A DNA stretch of 64,000 bases from positions 1 to 64,000 of IMG/VR virus record IMGVR_UViG_3300028840_007026; one strand, written 5' to 3'. Below are positions 7,272 through 17,051 of this stretch, piece after piece. Every line of letters starts with the position of its first letter. Position 1 is the first letter of the stretch. The notes below the pieces were generated by a model. The model was not told the origin of the DNA, did not search any database, and worked only from the letters and a program-made list of their open reading frames with translations. Origin of the DNA: a virus. A program made the position numbers and the translations under genes.

Positions 7272-10200
7272 CTATTTTTTAGGAAACTTTAGTTGTTTGA
7301 GAAGTTCCTTAAATCTTTTCATACCAGCGTCATAATAAATTTTATTGTCCGGATTATGCATAGTAGCGGCAGGATGTAAGCAGTAAACAACCCATGCACC
7401 AAAGTATTCATTCCATATTACTTTTCCTGAGATGTTGGTAATCCCCGATTTTTGATTGCGAAAGAATTGTAAACCAGTGTTGCCAAAAGAAAGTATTACA
7501 ATCGGTTTTACTTCTTTTAATTCATTGACAAGCCATAGTTGGGAACATGTTTTTATCTGTTCCGGAGATGGTTTTCTGCTATCTGAAGGGAAGCATTTGA
7601 CTATATTGGAAACGTGGAAAAGTTCTCTTTTATATGATCTCAATGTCTTCCAAATCATGTTTCCACTTCTACCAACAAAACCTTCCCTTTGTTCATCTTC
7701 ATCTTTCCCAGGTGCTTCCCCAATTATTGCGACTGGGTACTTCCCTGGACTTGGTGGAACCGGTGCTTTACATTCATTTCTAAGGTCACATTTTTCACAT
7801 AATCCAAACTTCCTATGAGATGAAAAACTTCTACTTCTCCACAATTTTTTTCTGTTTACAAGTTGTCTGAGAACTTTAGAATCCCCGTTGAGTGCCGGAT
7901 CAAGTTTGTCCAGACGTAAGTTGTTTTCAAACAACCTATATAATTTTTTATACTCTACTTTTGGATTTGTTACAATTCTAAATTTAAAAAGGTCTTTGAT
8001 TGATCTTGTTATCTCAGGATTGTGAGGATCATATGCACCAATTTTATCGAGAAGTCCACCAAACTTGCCACCAATTTTTACTACCTGATTTTTCTTTTTC
8101 TTGCCAAAAAACTTTTTGATATTTCCCTGTGGTTTATCCCCTATTCCTGATGCTGCTTGAATTGCTTTCTTTTCACCAATCCCTTTTACTTCTATGAAAG
8201 GGATATATAAACAATCTTGATTTGCTTCCCAATTGATCGCTTGACTCTTCCCTACTTTGGGTAGCATTATTCTTAGACCGAGTTTATATGCTTCTTCAAT
8301 GATTTCTTTTTTCTTCCCTTCAGCACCAAAGGTAAGGGAAGCACAAACAAACTCTGTGGGGTAGTATAACTTCAACCATGAACACCAGTATGCGAGAATT
8401 GCGTATTCGACAGAGTGACTCTTATTAAAACCATATAGAGCCCACTTCTCTAAACCCGACCAAAACTTCAACGCTTCTGATTTATTGAAATATCCAGTTT
8501 TTCTACAACCACGAACAAACATATCCTTGTACTTCCCGAATTCCTTGACACTACGTTTTTTACCGATAATTTTTCTAACCTTGTCGGCTGTTGAATAAGG
8601 GAGTCCAGCCATTTTTGAAATAACTTGCATCACCTGTTCTTGGTAGACGAGCAGTCCGTAAGTATCTTTGGTGATCTTCTCATATTCTTTATGCATGGGT
8701 TCCCATTTTGCACCATGCTTTCTTCTAATATATTCAGCAGTCATTCCTGAATTGGCTGGTCCTGGTCTGACAAGTGCTACCGCGTCGGATATATGGTTGA
8801 AACTTTCTACTCCCATTTCCATGATAAGTGATGTCATGGCATATGTTCCAAGTTGGAATACTCCAGTAGTTTTACCATCACTTATTTCTTTGAAAACCTT
8901 TTTATCGTTTAAATCTATTTTCTCAAGATTAATTTCTCTACTGTAATTTCTTCTAATTAATTTTTTTGTTTCACTGAGAATAGATAGTAATTTTAAACCA
9001 AGTGCATCCAGTTTCATCAATCCAACATATTCTGTATCTTCCTTTTCCCAATTTACTATCGACAATCCTTCTTGAGTTCTCAGATTACATCGACCGCTTG
9101 TTCCTATAGGTTCACGGGAAATAACAAGTGCTGCTGCATGCTGTCCATATCCTCTTACTTGACCTTCAAGTTGTTTGGCGTAAGTAATTACTTTTGGATA
9201 CTTGGCAGCATATTCAGCGCACTCTGAATAGGCTTCAATCGCGTCATGGATACCAGTATGATCGTCATTGTCTTCAACAAGTTTTGTAAATGCTTCCGTT
9301 TCAGACCAATGAACCCCAAAAGCCCTACCAACATCCTTTAAAACTGCTTTCGCTTTCATACGGTTAAAACTACTCACGGCAGCTACCTTTTCATGTCCAT
9401 AAACAGTTTCTAAATGCTGCCGGACAAGGTGTCGTTTGGTATGTTCAAAATCAATATCTATATCAGGGTAGTCGATCCTATCTTTGTTGATGAAACGAGA
9501 AAAAATCAAATCATGTTCTATCGAATTGACGGAAGTAATTCCAAGCAAATAAGCCATTATACTACCGCCGACAGAGCCGCGACCAGGACCAACGAGAATA
9601 TTATTCTCCTTGCACCAATTAACCGTTTCCCAAACCATTAGAAAGTACCGTTCAAATTTCTTTTCTATGATTAGATCATACTCTTCCTTTAAACGGTTGT
9701 AGTAAAGCTTATCTCTTTTAATATTTTTAGCATGTCCGCATTTCTCAACGTAACCTTTGTTGCAAAGGTCCCAAAGAAAAGCTCTTGCTTTACTCGGATT
9801 TATCGGCACGTTAGGAACCCGAGGTAAGGCGATATCTTGTTTAGCTATGGTAAACCCTGAGCACTTTTCAGCAACTTCCAAAGTATTCCTCAAATACTCC
9901 CTTCTAAACTTGTGTTTGTTATTTTTAAATGTGAGTTCCATTTCTTTTGCTTTTTTCAAATACAACCCTTTGATAGAAAAACGGAACCGATTCGGATCAT
10001 CCATTTTCGCTTTTCTCTGAATAGCGAGTAAAACTTCCTGAGCTTTATGGTGCCACCGTCTAACGTAATGGCAATCGTTAGTAGCAAGTACTTTAATTCC
10101 ATATTTTCTGGCGAGTTTTATTGCTTCTTTATTCCATGAAAATTGCTTTTTGATGTCATGGGGCATTACTTCAACATACAAGTCATTTCCAATAGAATCG

Positions 10201-10664
10201 TACAGGTCACGAAATAACTTTTTCCCTTCTTTGAACACGTTAGCAAAGGAGATGAGACAAGCTGTTGATATACACAATCCTTCGCAATATTTAAGGAGTA
10301 TTTCGAAGGTTACTCGTGGCTTGTAGTAAAAACCCTCTGTATTTGCGAATGTAAGTATTTTACAGAGGTTTCGAAAACCGGTTTCATTCTTTATCCATAC
10401 ACAGGCATGACCGCGAAGTTTATTTCTATCAAGGTTTGGGACGACATATAACTCACATCCCAGGATTGGCTTTACTTCATGCTTTTGGCAAGCCTTTTGA
10501 AACTTTATAAGACCATCCATACAACCATGATCTGTCAAGGCGATTGCTCTTTGCCCTATTTCTGCAGCCCTTGCTGCATACTGGTCTACGGTACCCATAC
10601 CATCCAAAGCTGAGTACTCACTGTGTACATGAAGATGAACGTAGTCTTCTATTCTTTTTTTCAT
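7272..10664 (-). CDS. DNA polymerase III alpha (DnaE-type) fused to a family-4-like uracil-DNA glycosylase
   Basis: A 1130-residue replicative polymerase. The PHP domain opens with HLHVHSEYS (residues 10-18). The C-family catalytic acidic residues are visible in PDIDIDFEH and in LMKLDALGLKLL, and a GPGRGSVGGS motif marks the active-site region. From about residue 950 a separate domain begins: cysteines CEKCDLRNEC, GEAPGKDEDEQREGFVGRSG split over two strands, and CLHPAATMHNP. These are the Fe-S and catalytic motifs of family-4 and SPO1-polymerase-related uracil-DNA glycosylases. The usual DnaE C-terminal OB and tau-binding part appears shortened or replaced. The 3' end of the upstream glycosyltransferase gene is not involved; instead, this gene lies downstream of it with an ATGA overlap. 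Confidence 0.9.
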   Translation of the reverse strand: MKKRIEDYVHLHVHSEYSALDGMGTVDQYAARAAEIGQRAIALTDHGCMDGLIKFQKACQKHEVKPILGCELYVVPNLDRNKLRGHACVWIKNETGFRNLCKILTFANTEGFYYKPRVTFEILLKYCEGLCISTACLISFANVFKEGKKLFRDLYDSIGNDLYVEVMPHDIKKQFSWNKEAIKLARKYGIKVLATNDCHYVRRWHHKAQEVLLAIQRKAKMDDPNRFRFSIKGLYLKKAKEMELTFKNNKHKFRREYLRNTLEVAEKCSGFTIAKQDIALPRVPNVPINPSKARAFLWDLCNKGYVEKCGHAKNIKRDKLYYNRLKEEYDLIIEKKFERYFLMVWETVNWCKENNILVGPGRGSVGGSIMAYLLGITSVNSIEHDLIFSRFINKDRIDYPDIDIDFEHTKRHLVRQHLETVYGHEKVAAVSSFNRMKAKAVLKDVGRAFGVHWSETEAFTKLVEDNDDHTGIHDAIEAYSECAEYAAKYPKVITYAKQLEGQVRGYGQHAAALVISREPIGTSGRCNLRTQEGLSIVNWEKEDTEYVGLMKLDALGLKLLSILSETKKLIRRNYSREINLEKIDLNDKKVFKEISDGKTTGVFQLGTYAMTSLIMEMGVESFNHISDAVALVRPGPANSGMTAEYIRRKHGAKWEPMHKEYEKITKDTYGLLVYQEQVMQVISKMAGLPYSTADKVRKIIGKKRSVKEFGKYKDMFVRGCRKTGYFNKSEALKFWSGLEKWALYGFNKSHSVEYAILAYWCSWLKLYYPTEFVCASLTFGAEGKKKEIIEEAYKLGLRIMLPKVGKSQAINWEANQDCLYIPFIEVKGIGEKKAIQAASGIGDKPQGNIKKFFGKKKKNQVVKIGGKFGGLLDKIGAYDPHNPEITRSIKDLFKFRIVTNPKVEYKKLYRLFENNLRLDKLDPALNGDSKVLRQLVNRKKLWRSRSFSSHRKFGLCEKCDLRNECKAPVPPSPGKYPVAIIGEAPGKDEDEQREGFVGRSGNMIWKTLRSYKRELFHVSNIVKCFPSDSRKPSPEQIKTCSQLWLVNELKEVKPIVILSFGNTGLQFFRNQKSGITNISGKVIWNEYFGAWVVYCLHPAATMHNPDNKIYYDAGMKRFKELLKQLKFPKK

Positions 10665-12055
10665 TTTTTCCTCATGAAGTTTCGGATACCCTCTTTGTGA
10701 ATAATTGGTTTTGTTTGGCCGAAAAAATCTTTCATCATTTTGGCAGACTTGGTTATGATTAAAGGATCTGTAGTTCTTCTCGTTTTTCTATCTTGAAAAA
10801 ATCCTGCTTTTTTGCCTTTGCTGAGATTGATAAATTGTTGAGCTTGAAACTTCCTGTCAAAGTGTTTCATTAGCTCGTAATTGTTTTCTATTATACTTCT
10901 CCATTTCTTCTTTGGAAGGTTGCACGCAGCATCAACCCTTTCCGCAAACTCCTTAGGAGTGGCGTCGTGGGGAATCATAATATAATTTTTATTAGGCTGA
11001 AAAATTGGGCTTATCCCCTCTGAGTTGTCGGAGATTCCAAAGTTTCTTCCAATTGGAACTACTCCCATTGCACAGGCATCAATAAATACTCTGTTGAAAT
11101 GTCCACCAGCTTTTGCAAAGTGTAATTGCCAACTCGCGTCAATCAAACATCTCACTTCGCTGAGAAGTTCATCCCTAAAACCTGGAGTAATCCAATGGTG
11201 CCAAATCATTCCATGTTTAAGAGCAAGATCCCATATTCTCATCTTTTTTCGTTCATATTTGCGAGGTAGATCTGGATCATATTTTCTGGAACAGAAATAC
11301 TCTTCCTTACATTTATCTGGACTGGTCATGTAGGCTTGTTCCCTACCTCCACCTGCCATATGAATTTTATCCAGATGCATATAAGGAATGGCTCTCAATA
11401 TTTCTTCGCAGCGTTTATATGCTTTGTAGGTTTGAAGACTAAGGAAGCCCTTAGAACGCTTGTGATAGTTATATTTTCTTTTATACTGAGACAAATCTTT
11501 CCCATTAAGGATCAGCGCGCTCTGGACGTCTCCCAGCTTCATATTGTTATATCCGGCCATGTGAACTGTGGCAATTCCGGAAATGTTTTCTTTAATTTCA
11601 TAAATGTATGGGTAGTTGTTTATGAGATGAGGGTCATGGGAGCAAAGTACATTACAACTATTTGCTTTATATAATTCTATCCAGTCCAGGTTTCCCTTGT
11701 TTTGCTTTTGTCTTGTCGGGACAGGAATCATCCACAGAACCATATCGTACTTGCTGAGAATACGTTTTGCTTTCCGGAGGTTTTTCTCACCTTTGTATGG
11801 AATCTTTCTTTCGAGTGGAAAGTTCCAACCTTTCATTTGATGGGCAGCGTAAAGACAACCCTGATACCAAGGATCTTTTTTATTTCTAATCAACTGGCGG
11901 TCACTGTACTTCCCTTTCATAAACTTATCTTGCCAAGCGAGAAGATAGTAATCAACAGTATGTCCTAATTCCATAAAACCTGCGATAGCATTTTCTACGC
12001 AGCTAACGATCCCGCCGAGGTTGTCTAATGGAAACATGGTAACTGCAATTTTCAT
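10661..12055 (-). CDS. Glycosyltransferase, GT-B fold
   Basis: A 464-residue protein whose N-terminus (MKIAVTMFPLDNLGGIVSCV then ELGHTVDYYLL) is the classic first beta-alpha unit and Gly loop of GT4-type glycosyltransferases. A C-terminal half with RVFIDACAMGVVPIGRNFG corresponds to the nucleotide-sugar binding region. Acceptor and donor cannot be read from sequence. Lying just upstream of the polymerase and just downstream of a radical-SAM gene, it could glycosylate modified DNA. The unusual Thr/Ser-rich virion proteins of this phage are another possible target. Both ideas are inference. Both ends overlap neighbours by ATGA. Confidence 0.78.
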   Translation of the reverse strand: MKIAVTMFPLDNLGGIVSCVENAIAGFMELGHTVDYYLLAWQDKFMKGKYSDRQLIRNKKDPWYQGCLYAAHQMKGWNFPLERKIPYKGEKNLRKAKRILSKYDMVLWMIPVPTRQKQNKGNLDWIELYKANSCNVLCSHDPHLINNYPYIYEIKENISGIATVHMAGYNNMKLGDVQSALILNGKDLSQYKRKYNYHKRSKGFLSLQTYKAYKRCEEILRAIPYMHLDKIHMAGGGREQAYMTSPDKCKEEYFCSRKYDPDLPRKYERKKMRIWDLALKHGMIWHHWITPGFRDELLSEVRCLIDASWQLHFAKAGGHFNRVFIDACAMGVVPIGRNFGISDNSEGISPIFQPNKNYIMIPHDATPKEFAERVDAACNLPKKKWRSIIENNYELMKHFDRKFQAQQFINLSKGKKAGFFQDRKTRRTTDPLIITKSAKMMKDFFGQTKPIIHKEGIRNFMRKK

Positions 12056-13704
12056 TTTCTCCCCCTCGTATAGTCCTTTATTCCCTTAGTTTTTATTCCC
12101 GTCATTAATGTGAGTAGTTTATCATACACACGACTTGGGCGGAAACCCCTATATATTAAGCGTTCGCCGCCTTTTTCAAAAGCAACGATCGGCCTATTAT
12201 TTCCAAAATTTCCAGTTCTTAGTAGCAGAATACTTGCTACGATATTTTGAGAACGGGTGAACTTGAATCTACCTTCCGCTACCGTTTCACCAATGGCAGG
12301 ATTTGGATTGAAGTTGTGGAAGTTCTCATTATCAATTGTATCTTTGAGAATATTGAATCCATTTTCCAATGTCCAATTCATTGCAATGGTTATTTGCATC
12401 AACTCTTGCAATTCCTTTTTATTGAAGTTTTCAGTTTCAATAAAAAATGCTTGAGTGTTGATTGGGTCGTAATTCTCATTCGTGTAACCAGCTTCCAAAC
12501 ATCGATCGAATAGTGATGTTCCTTTATTCAATCGGAAGTGAGAAGCCCAAACAATACAGCCTTCGTTATGAACGTCAATCATGGTTTGCAGCATGGTTTC
12601 TATCGTCTCAGCAAAAGGGTAACCAAGAATAATCAATACAAAATTATTCTTTTCCAATTTCTTCCAATTGCTTACTGCTTTTTTCCAATGCTTGAGAACA
12701 TTGGTTTTATTCATATCTTCCAGGACGCCTGGATCTGTGCTTTCTACAGGAAATCTCATTCTCCTGAAACCAACCTTGTACATCAACTCACTGAGTTCAG
12801 GATCGGCAGTAGCATAAACCGGGATACCTTGTGATGCTTTGATTCTTATTTTCTTCAATTCCGGTTCATCAAGAAACAAGTTGAGAACTTTTTTGAAATG
12901 TTTAATCCCCCTTTTCCCTGGACATGGATTGTCGTCTTCTATAATGATATTTTTTACTTTCCATTCATTGACGTAATGCTTAATTTCTTTTATGCATCGT
13001 TCCGGTGTTTTAGTTCTCCATTTTCTACCATGTATCAAATGGCTGCTGCAAAATGAGCAGTTATGTGGACATGCACGGGAAAAGGTGACGTACATTTGTT
13101 TCACGTCCCGTTCATCTAATAGCAATTTACGGGAAGGAAATGGTAGTTGATTCATATCGGGGAAAAAGGTTGTTCGCTGTTCATTTAATTTACTACTGCG
13201 ATCAACTATGGCTTCATGTGGAAAGCCATAAATGAAGTTATAGAGTGCATCTTCTCCTTCTCCAATACAGATGTAATCTGCTTTGGAATGTTCGAAGATA
13301 TGCTGTGGAAAGGTTGTTGCATGTGGACCTCCCATTATCACAATTCTCGTTGGATCTACTTTTTTAATTAAATCGATTACATGGTATGCACCGGTCCAAT
13401 TGGAAGACATTAGAGAAGATACACCGACAAATTGATTATATTTTGGAAGATTCCTTCTAAGCCATCTTTCAATTAGTAAGTCGTCGTATCCCCAGCGAGT
13501 ATATGTGCTCTGACCGGTTTTGAGCTGGTTTGGACGGGTCGTTTTGCTTTTCATTGGTGGATATGAGAAGTCCTTGACACGAGACTCTACGCCTTTTGAC
13601 TCCAGGTATGCTGCTATATACAGGGGACCAGTAGGAAATGGAGCTCTTGACATAAGATAACTTTTGCCTTCGTATGGAGGATATATCAATAATACCGGTT
13701 TCAT
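12052..13704 (-). CDS. Radical SAM protein with B12-binding-type N-terminal domain
   Basis: A 550-residue protein. Residues 1-160 look like a cobalamin-binding Rossmann domain (VLLIYPPYEG, TGPLYIAAYLESKG, VIMGGPHATTFP, ICIGEGED). The radical-SAM core starts with a CxxxCxxC cluster in SRACPHNCSFCSS near residue 215. This architecture belongs to the large B12-radical SAM superfamily, which carries out methylations, ring rearrangements and thioether chemistry. A member inside a phage replication operon is unusual. Modification of DNA, RNA or a sugar precursor is conceivable, but the substrate is unknown. Confidence 0.85.
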   Translation of the reverse strand: MKPVLLIYPPYEGKSYLMSRAPFPTGPLYIAAYLESKGVESRVKDFSYPPMKSKTTRPNQLKTGQSTYTRWGYDDLLIERWLRRNLPKYNQFVGVSSLMSSNWTGAYHVIDLIKKVDPTRIVIMGGPHATTFPQHIFEHSKADYICIGEGEDALYNFIYGFPHEAIVDRSSKLNEQRTTFFPDMNQLPFPSRKLLLDERDVKQMYVTFSRACPHNCSFCSSHLIHGRKWRTKTPERCIKEIKHYVNEWKVKNIIIEDDNPCPGKRGIKHFKKVLNLFLDEPELKKIRIKASQGIPVYATADPELSELMYKVGFRRMRFPVESTDPGVLEDMNKTNVLKHWKKAVSNWKKLEKNNFVLIILGYPFAETIETMLQTMIDVHNEGCIVWASHFRLNKGTSLFDRCLEAGYTNENYDPINTQAFFIETENFNKKELQELMQITIAMNWTLENGFNILKDTIDNENFHNFNPNPAIGETVAEGRFKFTRSQNIVASILLLRTGNFGNNRPIVAFEKGGERLIYRGFRPSRVYDKLLTLMTGIKTKGIKDYTRGRK

Positions 13705-13712
13705 ATTTTCTC

Positions 13713-13919
13713 CTATTTTCTTGCCGGAGTTAATCTTTCAAATACTACTCCGTGAGATTCATTATCGCAATCGGGGCATTTAAAAAGAAAAATTTCTTCA
13801 CCATGCCTCGGCCCAATCCCCATGCTCAATACTGTTACAAAATCAAATACCATCCAGGTTTTGCAAGTATGGCAGTAAATTTGTCGAGTACCTTTTGGGC
13901 GTCTTTTTAATTTTCTCAT
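13713..13919 (-). CDS. Small zinc-ribbon protein
   Basis: About 68 residues from the ATG at 13919, which overlaps the preceding stop (TAATG); a longer start at 13952 would overlap more. Two CxxC pairs, YCHTCKTW and FKCPDCDNE, are spaced about 32 residues apart and form a zinc ribbon. The basic N-terminus suggests nucleic-acid contact. It sits between two radical-SAM genes, so it may be an accessory to that chemistry or an unrelated small regulator. Confidence 0.65.
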   Translation of the reverse strand: MRKLKRRPKGTRQIYCHTCKTWMVFDFVTVLSMGIGPRHGEEIFLFKCPDCDNESHGVVFERLTPARK

Positions 13920-15340
13920 TATTTTTTCAAATCGATCCCTTCGTCTAACCATCTTTGTTCATATTCACTTGGAGTATATGTAAAAACAAGGTTATCATTT
14001 TCGTCCGGTCTAACAGGCATTAACTTCCCGTGAAAGTAATTGCGTGGATTGGATGGACTTCTAAGGTTATTCCAAACCCTATTTGCTATTCTACCGTAGT
14101 TGATTCCATGTCTACGGGAAGCAGTCATATCACTAACACAGATATGGTCCTGCCCAAATTGAGGATCGGAAAGATATGTATCTATATCCGGTCTAAATAC
14201 TTCCGTGAACTTCAACTGCTTGAGACGACCGGTAGTATGATATTGTTTTCTCGCTTCTTTCAAAGCAAATGTTAACTGATTGTGAGTCCAGTTGCATAAT
14301 TCTGGATTTTCAGGGTACTCATCAGGCATTCCACAGCAACTCCCGGACATGTTCAACTCCTTAAAATCGGGATCGGAACATGCGAAGAGTACGTCATTTT
14401 TTACGCAAAACTTGTACATTATTTTTACGAATTGCTCTTTAACCAGACGGTTTAATCTCATGTATCCACCGCGTTCACTGGGAGACAATGTTTTGAAGTA
14501 CTTCACTGTATTCTTAGTTCCAATGAGTTCTCCGAGCCACTTATATCGCTTGAGTAGACCTTCATTACTACGGATATCAATGGCAACAAATTCCGTGCTG
14601 ATCGCTTTAATCCCAGCCTCCAGACAGCGGTACAGCATATCTTCCAAGCCATCATCTGTAATGCCAATGATAAACGGCCGAAGTCGAAGGATGGTGTAGT
14701 AACCCATATCACTGAGAAGTTTGATCGCTTTGATTCTTTCACTTGTGACGGGTACACCAATTTCTACCTTTTTTGACATTTCATCGGATGGTGAGATGAT
14801 TGAAACCTGAAAGGCAAAGTTTCTATTATCTGCGTAGCGCTCAAATAAACGCTGGTAGCGTCGGCTGCGGATAGTGTAACCCTTGAATGAGAAGAGTGTC
14901 GGATATTTTGTTTTTGCCAAATGGTGGATCAATTCATAACCCAATCTGTTCGTCTTCTCGAAATTGCAGAATGGGTCAGCCATACCTCCCCAATGGAGAA
15001 GAAATCTTTTTTTGAAAAAGTGCTCGTGGAAAGCACTCATTCTGTAACCCTTCGGCTCATTGTTGATGGCTCGAATAATGGCGGGAATAGGTGCAGCATG
15101 GATCTTCGTACTGAAACTGGAATTGTTTGTTTTTTGCATGTAAGCAAAACAGTACGTACAACCTAATGAGCAATGAGAAAAATGGTCAAATGTCATAGGC
15201 ATTGAGCAGTCCATAAATTCACTTGAAATACGTGGACTGATATAGCTCATGGCATGTTTATCGCTTCGATCGATTTTAATGTTCTTATTTCTTTTTACGA
15301 ATCGAAGACTCTCTTTCCTAATTTCTTCATGGATTTTCAT
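13919..15340 (-). CDS. Radical SAM protein, spore-photoproduct-lyase/SplB-like
   Basis: A 473-residue protein with CSLGCTYCF (CxxxCxxC) near residue 60 in the context SHCSLGCTYCFAYMQ. A LLHWGGMADPF segment and a long barrel with FQVSIISPSDE follow. The pattern resembles the SPL-like 'DNA repair photolyase' branch of radical SAM enzymes, which reverse thymine photoproducts; substrate assignment within that branch is not secure. The stop overlaps the zinc-ribbon start and the start overlaps the previous gene by ATGA, so the two radical-SAM genes form one coupled block. Confidence 0.75.
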   Translation of the reverse strand: MKIHEEIRKESLRFVKRNKNIKIDRSDKHAMSYISPRISSEFMDCSMPMTFDHFSHCSLGCTYCFAYMQKTNNSSFSTKIHAAPIPAIIRAINNEPKGYRMSAFHEHFFKKRFLLHWGGMADPFCNFEKTNRLGYELIHHLAKTKYPTLFSFKGYTIRSRRYQRLFERYADNRNFAFQVSIISPSDEMSKKVEIGVPVTSERIKAIKLLSDMGYYTILRLRPFIIGITDDGLEDMLYRCLEAGIKAISTEFVAIDIRSNEGLLKRYKWLGELIGTKNTVKYFKTLSPSERGGYMRLNRLVKEQFVKIMYKFCVKNDVLFACSDPDFKELNMSGSCCGMPDEYPENPELCNWTHNQLTFALKEARKQYHTTGRLKQLKFTEVFRPDIDTYLSDPQFGQDHICVSDMTASRRHGINYGRIANRVWNNLRSPSNPRNYFHGKLMPVRPDENDNLVFTYTPSEYEQRWLDEGIDLKK

Positions 15341-15735
15341 AAGTGAATCTTCCTTCCACTCTTGGTTTTTAAAATGAGTTTTTTCTTCTCACGTTTATAG
15401 ATTAAACGACCGGATTCCAATAGTTCAAGGAATAACATAAACACTTCCACATCCCAGGTGTTGTATTCTTTGTACTGACTTATACGGATAAATTTCATCC
15501 ACCGTTGGATCACTTTTTCATTGGGAAATGTGAGTGTCAATGTCTTCTTTTTGAATGCTGTTCTACCAATCTCTCCACCTTTGTATGGTGCAAGGGGAGA
15601 AGGCTTTAAGAGAGCTTGTTCCAATTTTCTCAACTCGAACTTGTCTTTACACTTATCAACTAAGCGAAAGAATTCCTCTATTGTAACATCCTCTCTTGAT
15701 TTATTGCCTAAAAATTTTGTAATATCTTTCGGCAT
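15337..15735 (-). CDS. Hypothetical protein
   Basis: A 132-residue basic protein of unknown function. A helical N-terminal half (residues 1-45) is followed by a Pro/Gly linker (SPLAPYKGGE) and a C-terminal half rich in Lys, Trp and Tyr ending in alternating basic residues. It starts three bases after the stop of the clamp-loader small-subunit candidate and overlaps the SplB-like gene by ATGA. No motif is recognised. Confidence 0.6.
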   Translation of the reverse strand: MPKDITKFLGNKSREDVTIEEFFRLVDKCKDKFELRKLEQALLKPSPLAPYKGGEIGRTAFKKKTLTLTFPNEKVIQRWMKFIRISQYKEYNTWDVEVFMLFLELLESGRLIYKREKKKLILKTKSGRKIHL

Positions 15736-15738
15736 TAC

Positions 15739-16113
15739 TTACTCCCCCTTTTTCAGACCGAAGTATCGCTCAGGTTTTTCATCTTGGAGACGTAATAGAT
15801 CGATTATTTGCCTTGCATGATATTTACTACAACAATACTTCTTACCAATGCTTTCAACCAGTTTAGGTTCAACCGTTTTGCTTTTCCTTGCAAACTTTAG
15901 AAATGGAACTCTGTTAGACTTTGGAACACAATTGAGTAATTCACTTACGAGATTATTTGGAATCTTTCCCATGACTTCGTTTATTTGAATTGAAAGTAAA
16001 CAGGTTGTAGGGTTGAAACTGAGAATCTTATTTACCATCCACGAATTCTCAATCTCAACCTTTTCCCTGTTTGTGAAAAGTTCCTTTGCCTGTTCAAAGG
16101 GATTCTTACTCAT
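15739..16113 (-). CDS. Probable clamp-loader small subunit (gp62-like)
   Basis: A 124-residue helical protein. The segment NSWMVNKILSFNP followed by a hydrophobic helix, VPKSNRVPFLKFARK, and a final helix with KYCCSKYHARQIIDLL has the layout of phage gp62-type clamp-loader small subunits. It sits nine bases downstream of the gp44-like ATPase and two genes from the sliding clamp, the order expected for that complex. It is shorter than T4 gp62 (187 residues) and has no catalytic motif, so the call rests on pattern and context. Confidence 0.6.
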   Translation of the reverse strand: MSKNPFEQAKELFTNREKVEIENSWMVNKILSFNPTTCLLSIQINEVMGKIPNNLVSELLNCVPKSNRVPFLKFARKSKTVEPKLVESIGKKYCCSKYHARQIIDLLRLQDEKPERYFGLKKGE

Positions 16114-16122
16114 CTTTTTATC

Positions 16123-17049
16123 CTATTTAGTGGACCTGAAATCGAGTTCCAATTCCTGAATACTCATGATCTCCAGAATGCAAGCGGTAGCATTAATTTC
16201 CTTGTCGGCAACAAAATTATCCTTGTACATATATTCGGCAATTGCTACCATTACGTCGGAACGAATTCCTTCGTCTTCAATGCTACCGCTGTACTGGTTA
16301 AACAGCCACTTATATATCCGGGTGAAGTCTGTATTATTTATCCACATTTGACGGATTGCAAATACTTTTCCTTCGTTGAGAAAACGGATAAGATCTCCAA
16401 CGACAATCTTATCCAAGAAGTTTTTTCGCAACTTCCCAAAACGTGAAGAACTTTGCAGATTGTTTATAATGCTGCGAATGTCTGGATAATAACGTTCAAC
16501 TATTTCTTTCAAAGTTTTGGTGTTGTATTCGACTTCTTCGTTTCTTAGAATTTTTTTGCAGAAATGGAGAAGTTTAGATTCCGGTAGTGTTTCGAATTGG
16601 AATAATTGACAGCGCGATCTTAATGCGGCAGTAATTTTGTAGATGTTATTGCAGGTGAAAATAAACCTGCAATTTGAATGGTAGGTTTCGATGGTATTTC
16701 TCAAAGCATTTTGAGCATCCGGTGTAAGTCCATCTGCTTCATCAAAGAAGACAATATTGATCTTGTCTGAATCTCTGGGCTTACTTGTTGCAAACTGCTT
16801 CACGGTCGTTTTAATAACGTTTATTCCACGGTCTGAGGAGCTTGCATTAAGCCGAAGACAACCGGCTGCAACCCAGTCTATTAGTATATTGGCAAGTGTT
16901 GTTTTTCCGCTTCCTGGTGGTCCGTGGAAAAGTAAATGGGGGATTTCAAGGTCGTCGATAAAACCTTGCATCGCATCAAAAGTTTCCCTTGGGAGAACCA
17001 TTTGCCTGAGGCGATTTGGTCGATATTTTTCAAACCAGATGTTTGTCAT
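16123..17049 (-). CDS. Clamp-loader ATPase (gp44/RFC-like)
   Basis: A 308-residue AAA+ protein. WFEKYRPNRLRQMV is the RFC box at the N-terminus, Walker A is GPPGSGKTT (about 43-51), Walker B is VFFDEADGL, sensor 1 is IFTCNN and the arginine-finger SRC motif is in ALRSRCQLF. A C-terminal helical collar follows. It loads the clamp encoded immediately upstream (stop and start are two bases apart). The domain order and length match T4 gp44 and archaeal RFC small subunits. Confidence 0.93.
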   Translation of the reverse strand: MTNIWFEKYRPNRLRQMVLPRETFDAMQGFIDDLEIPHLLFHGPPGSGKTTLANILIDWVAAGCLRLNASSSDRGINVIKTTVKQFATSKPRDSDKINIVFFDEADGLTPDAQNALRNTIETYHSNCRFIFTCNNIYKITAALRSRCQLFQFETLPESKLLHFCKKILRNEEVEYNTKTLKEIVERYYPDIRSIINNLQSSSRFGKLRKNFLDKIVVGDLIRFLNEGKVFAIRQMWINNTDFTRIYKWLFNQYSGSIEDEGIRSDVMVAIAEYMYKDNFVADKEINATACILEIMSIQELELDFRSTK

Positions 17050-17051
17050 TT

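Noticed and set aside
14310-14330. CTGATGAG (minus strand) within the SplB-like gene
   Set aside because: It codes for conserved-looking protein sequence and has no other hammerhead elements around it.
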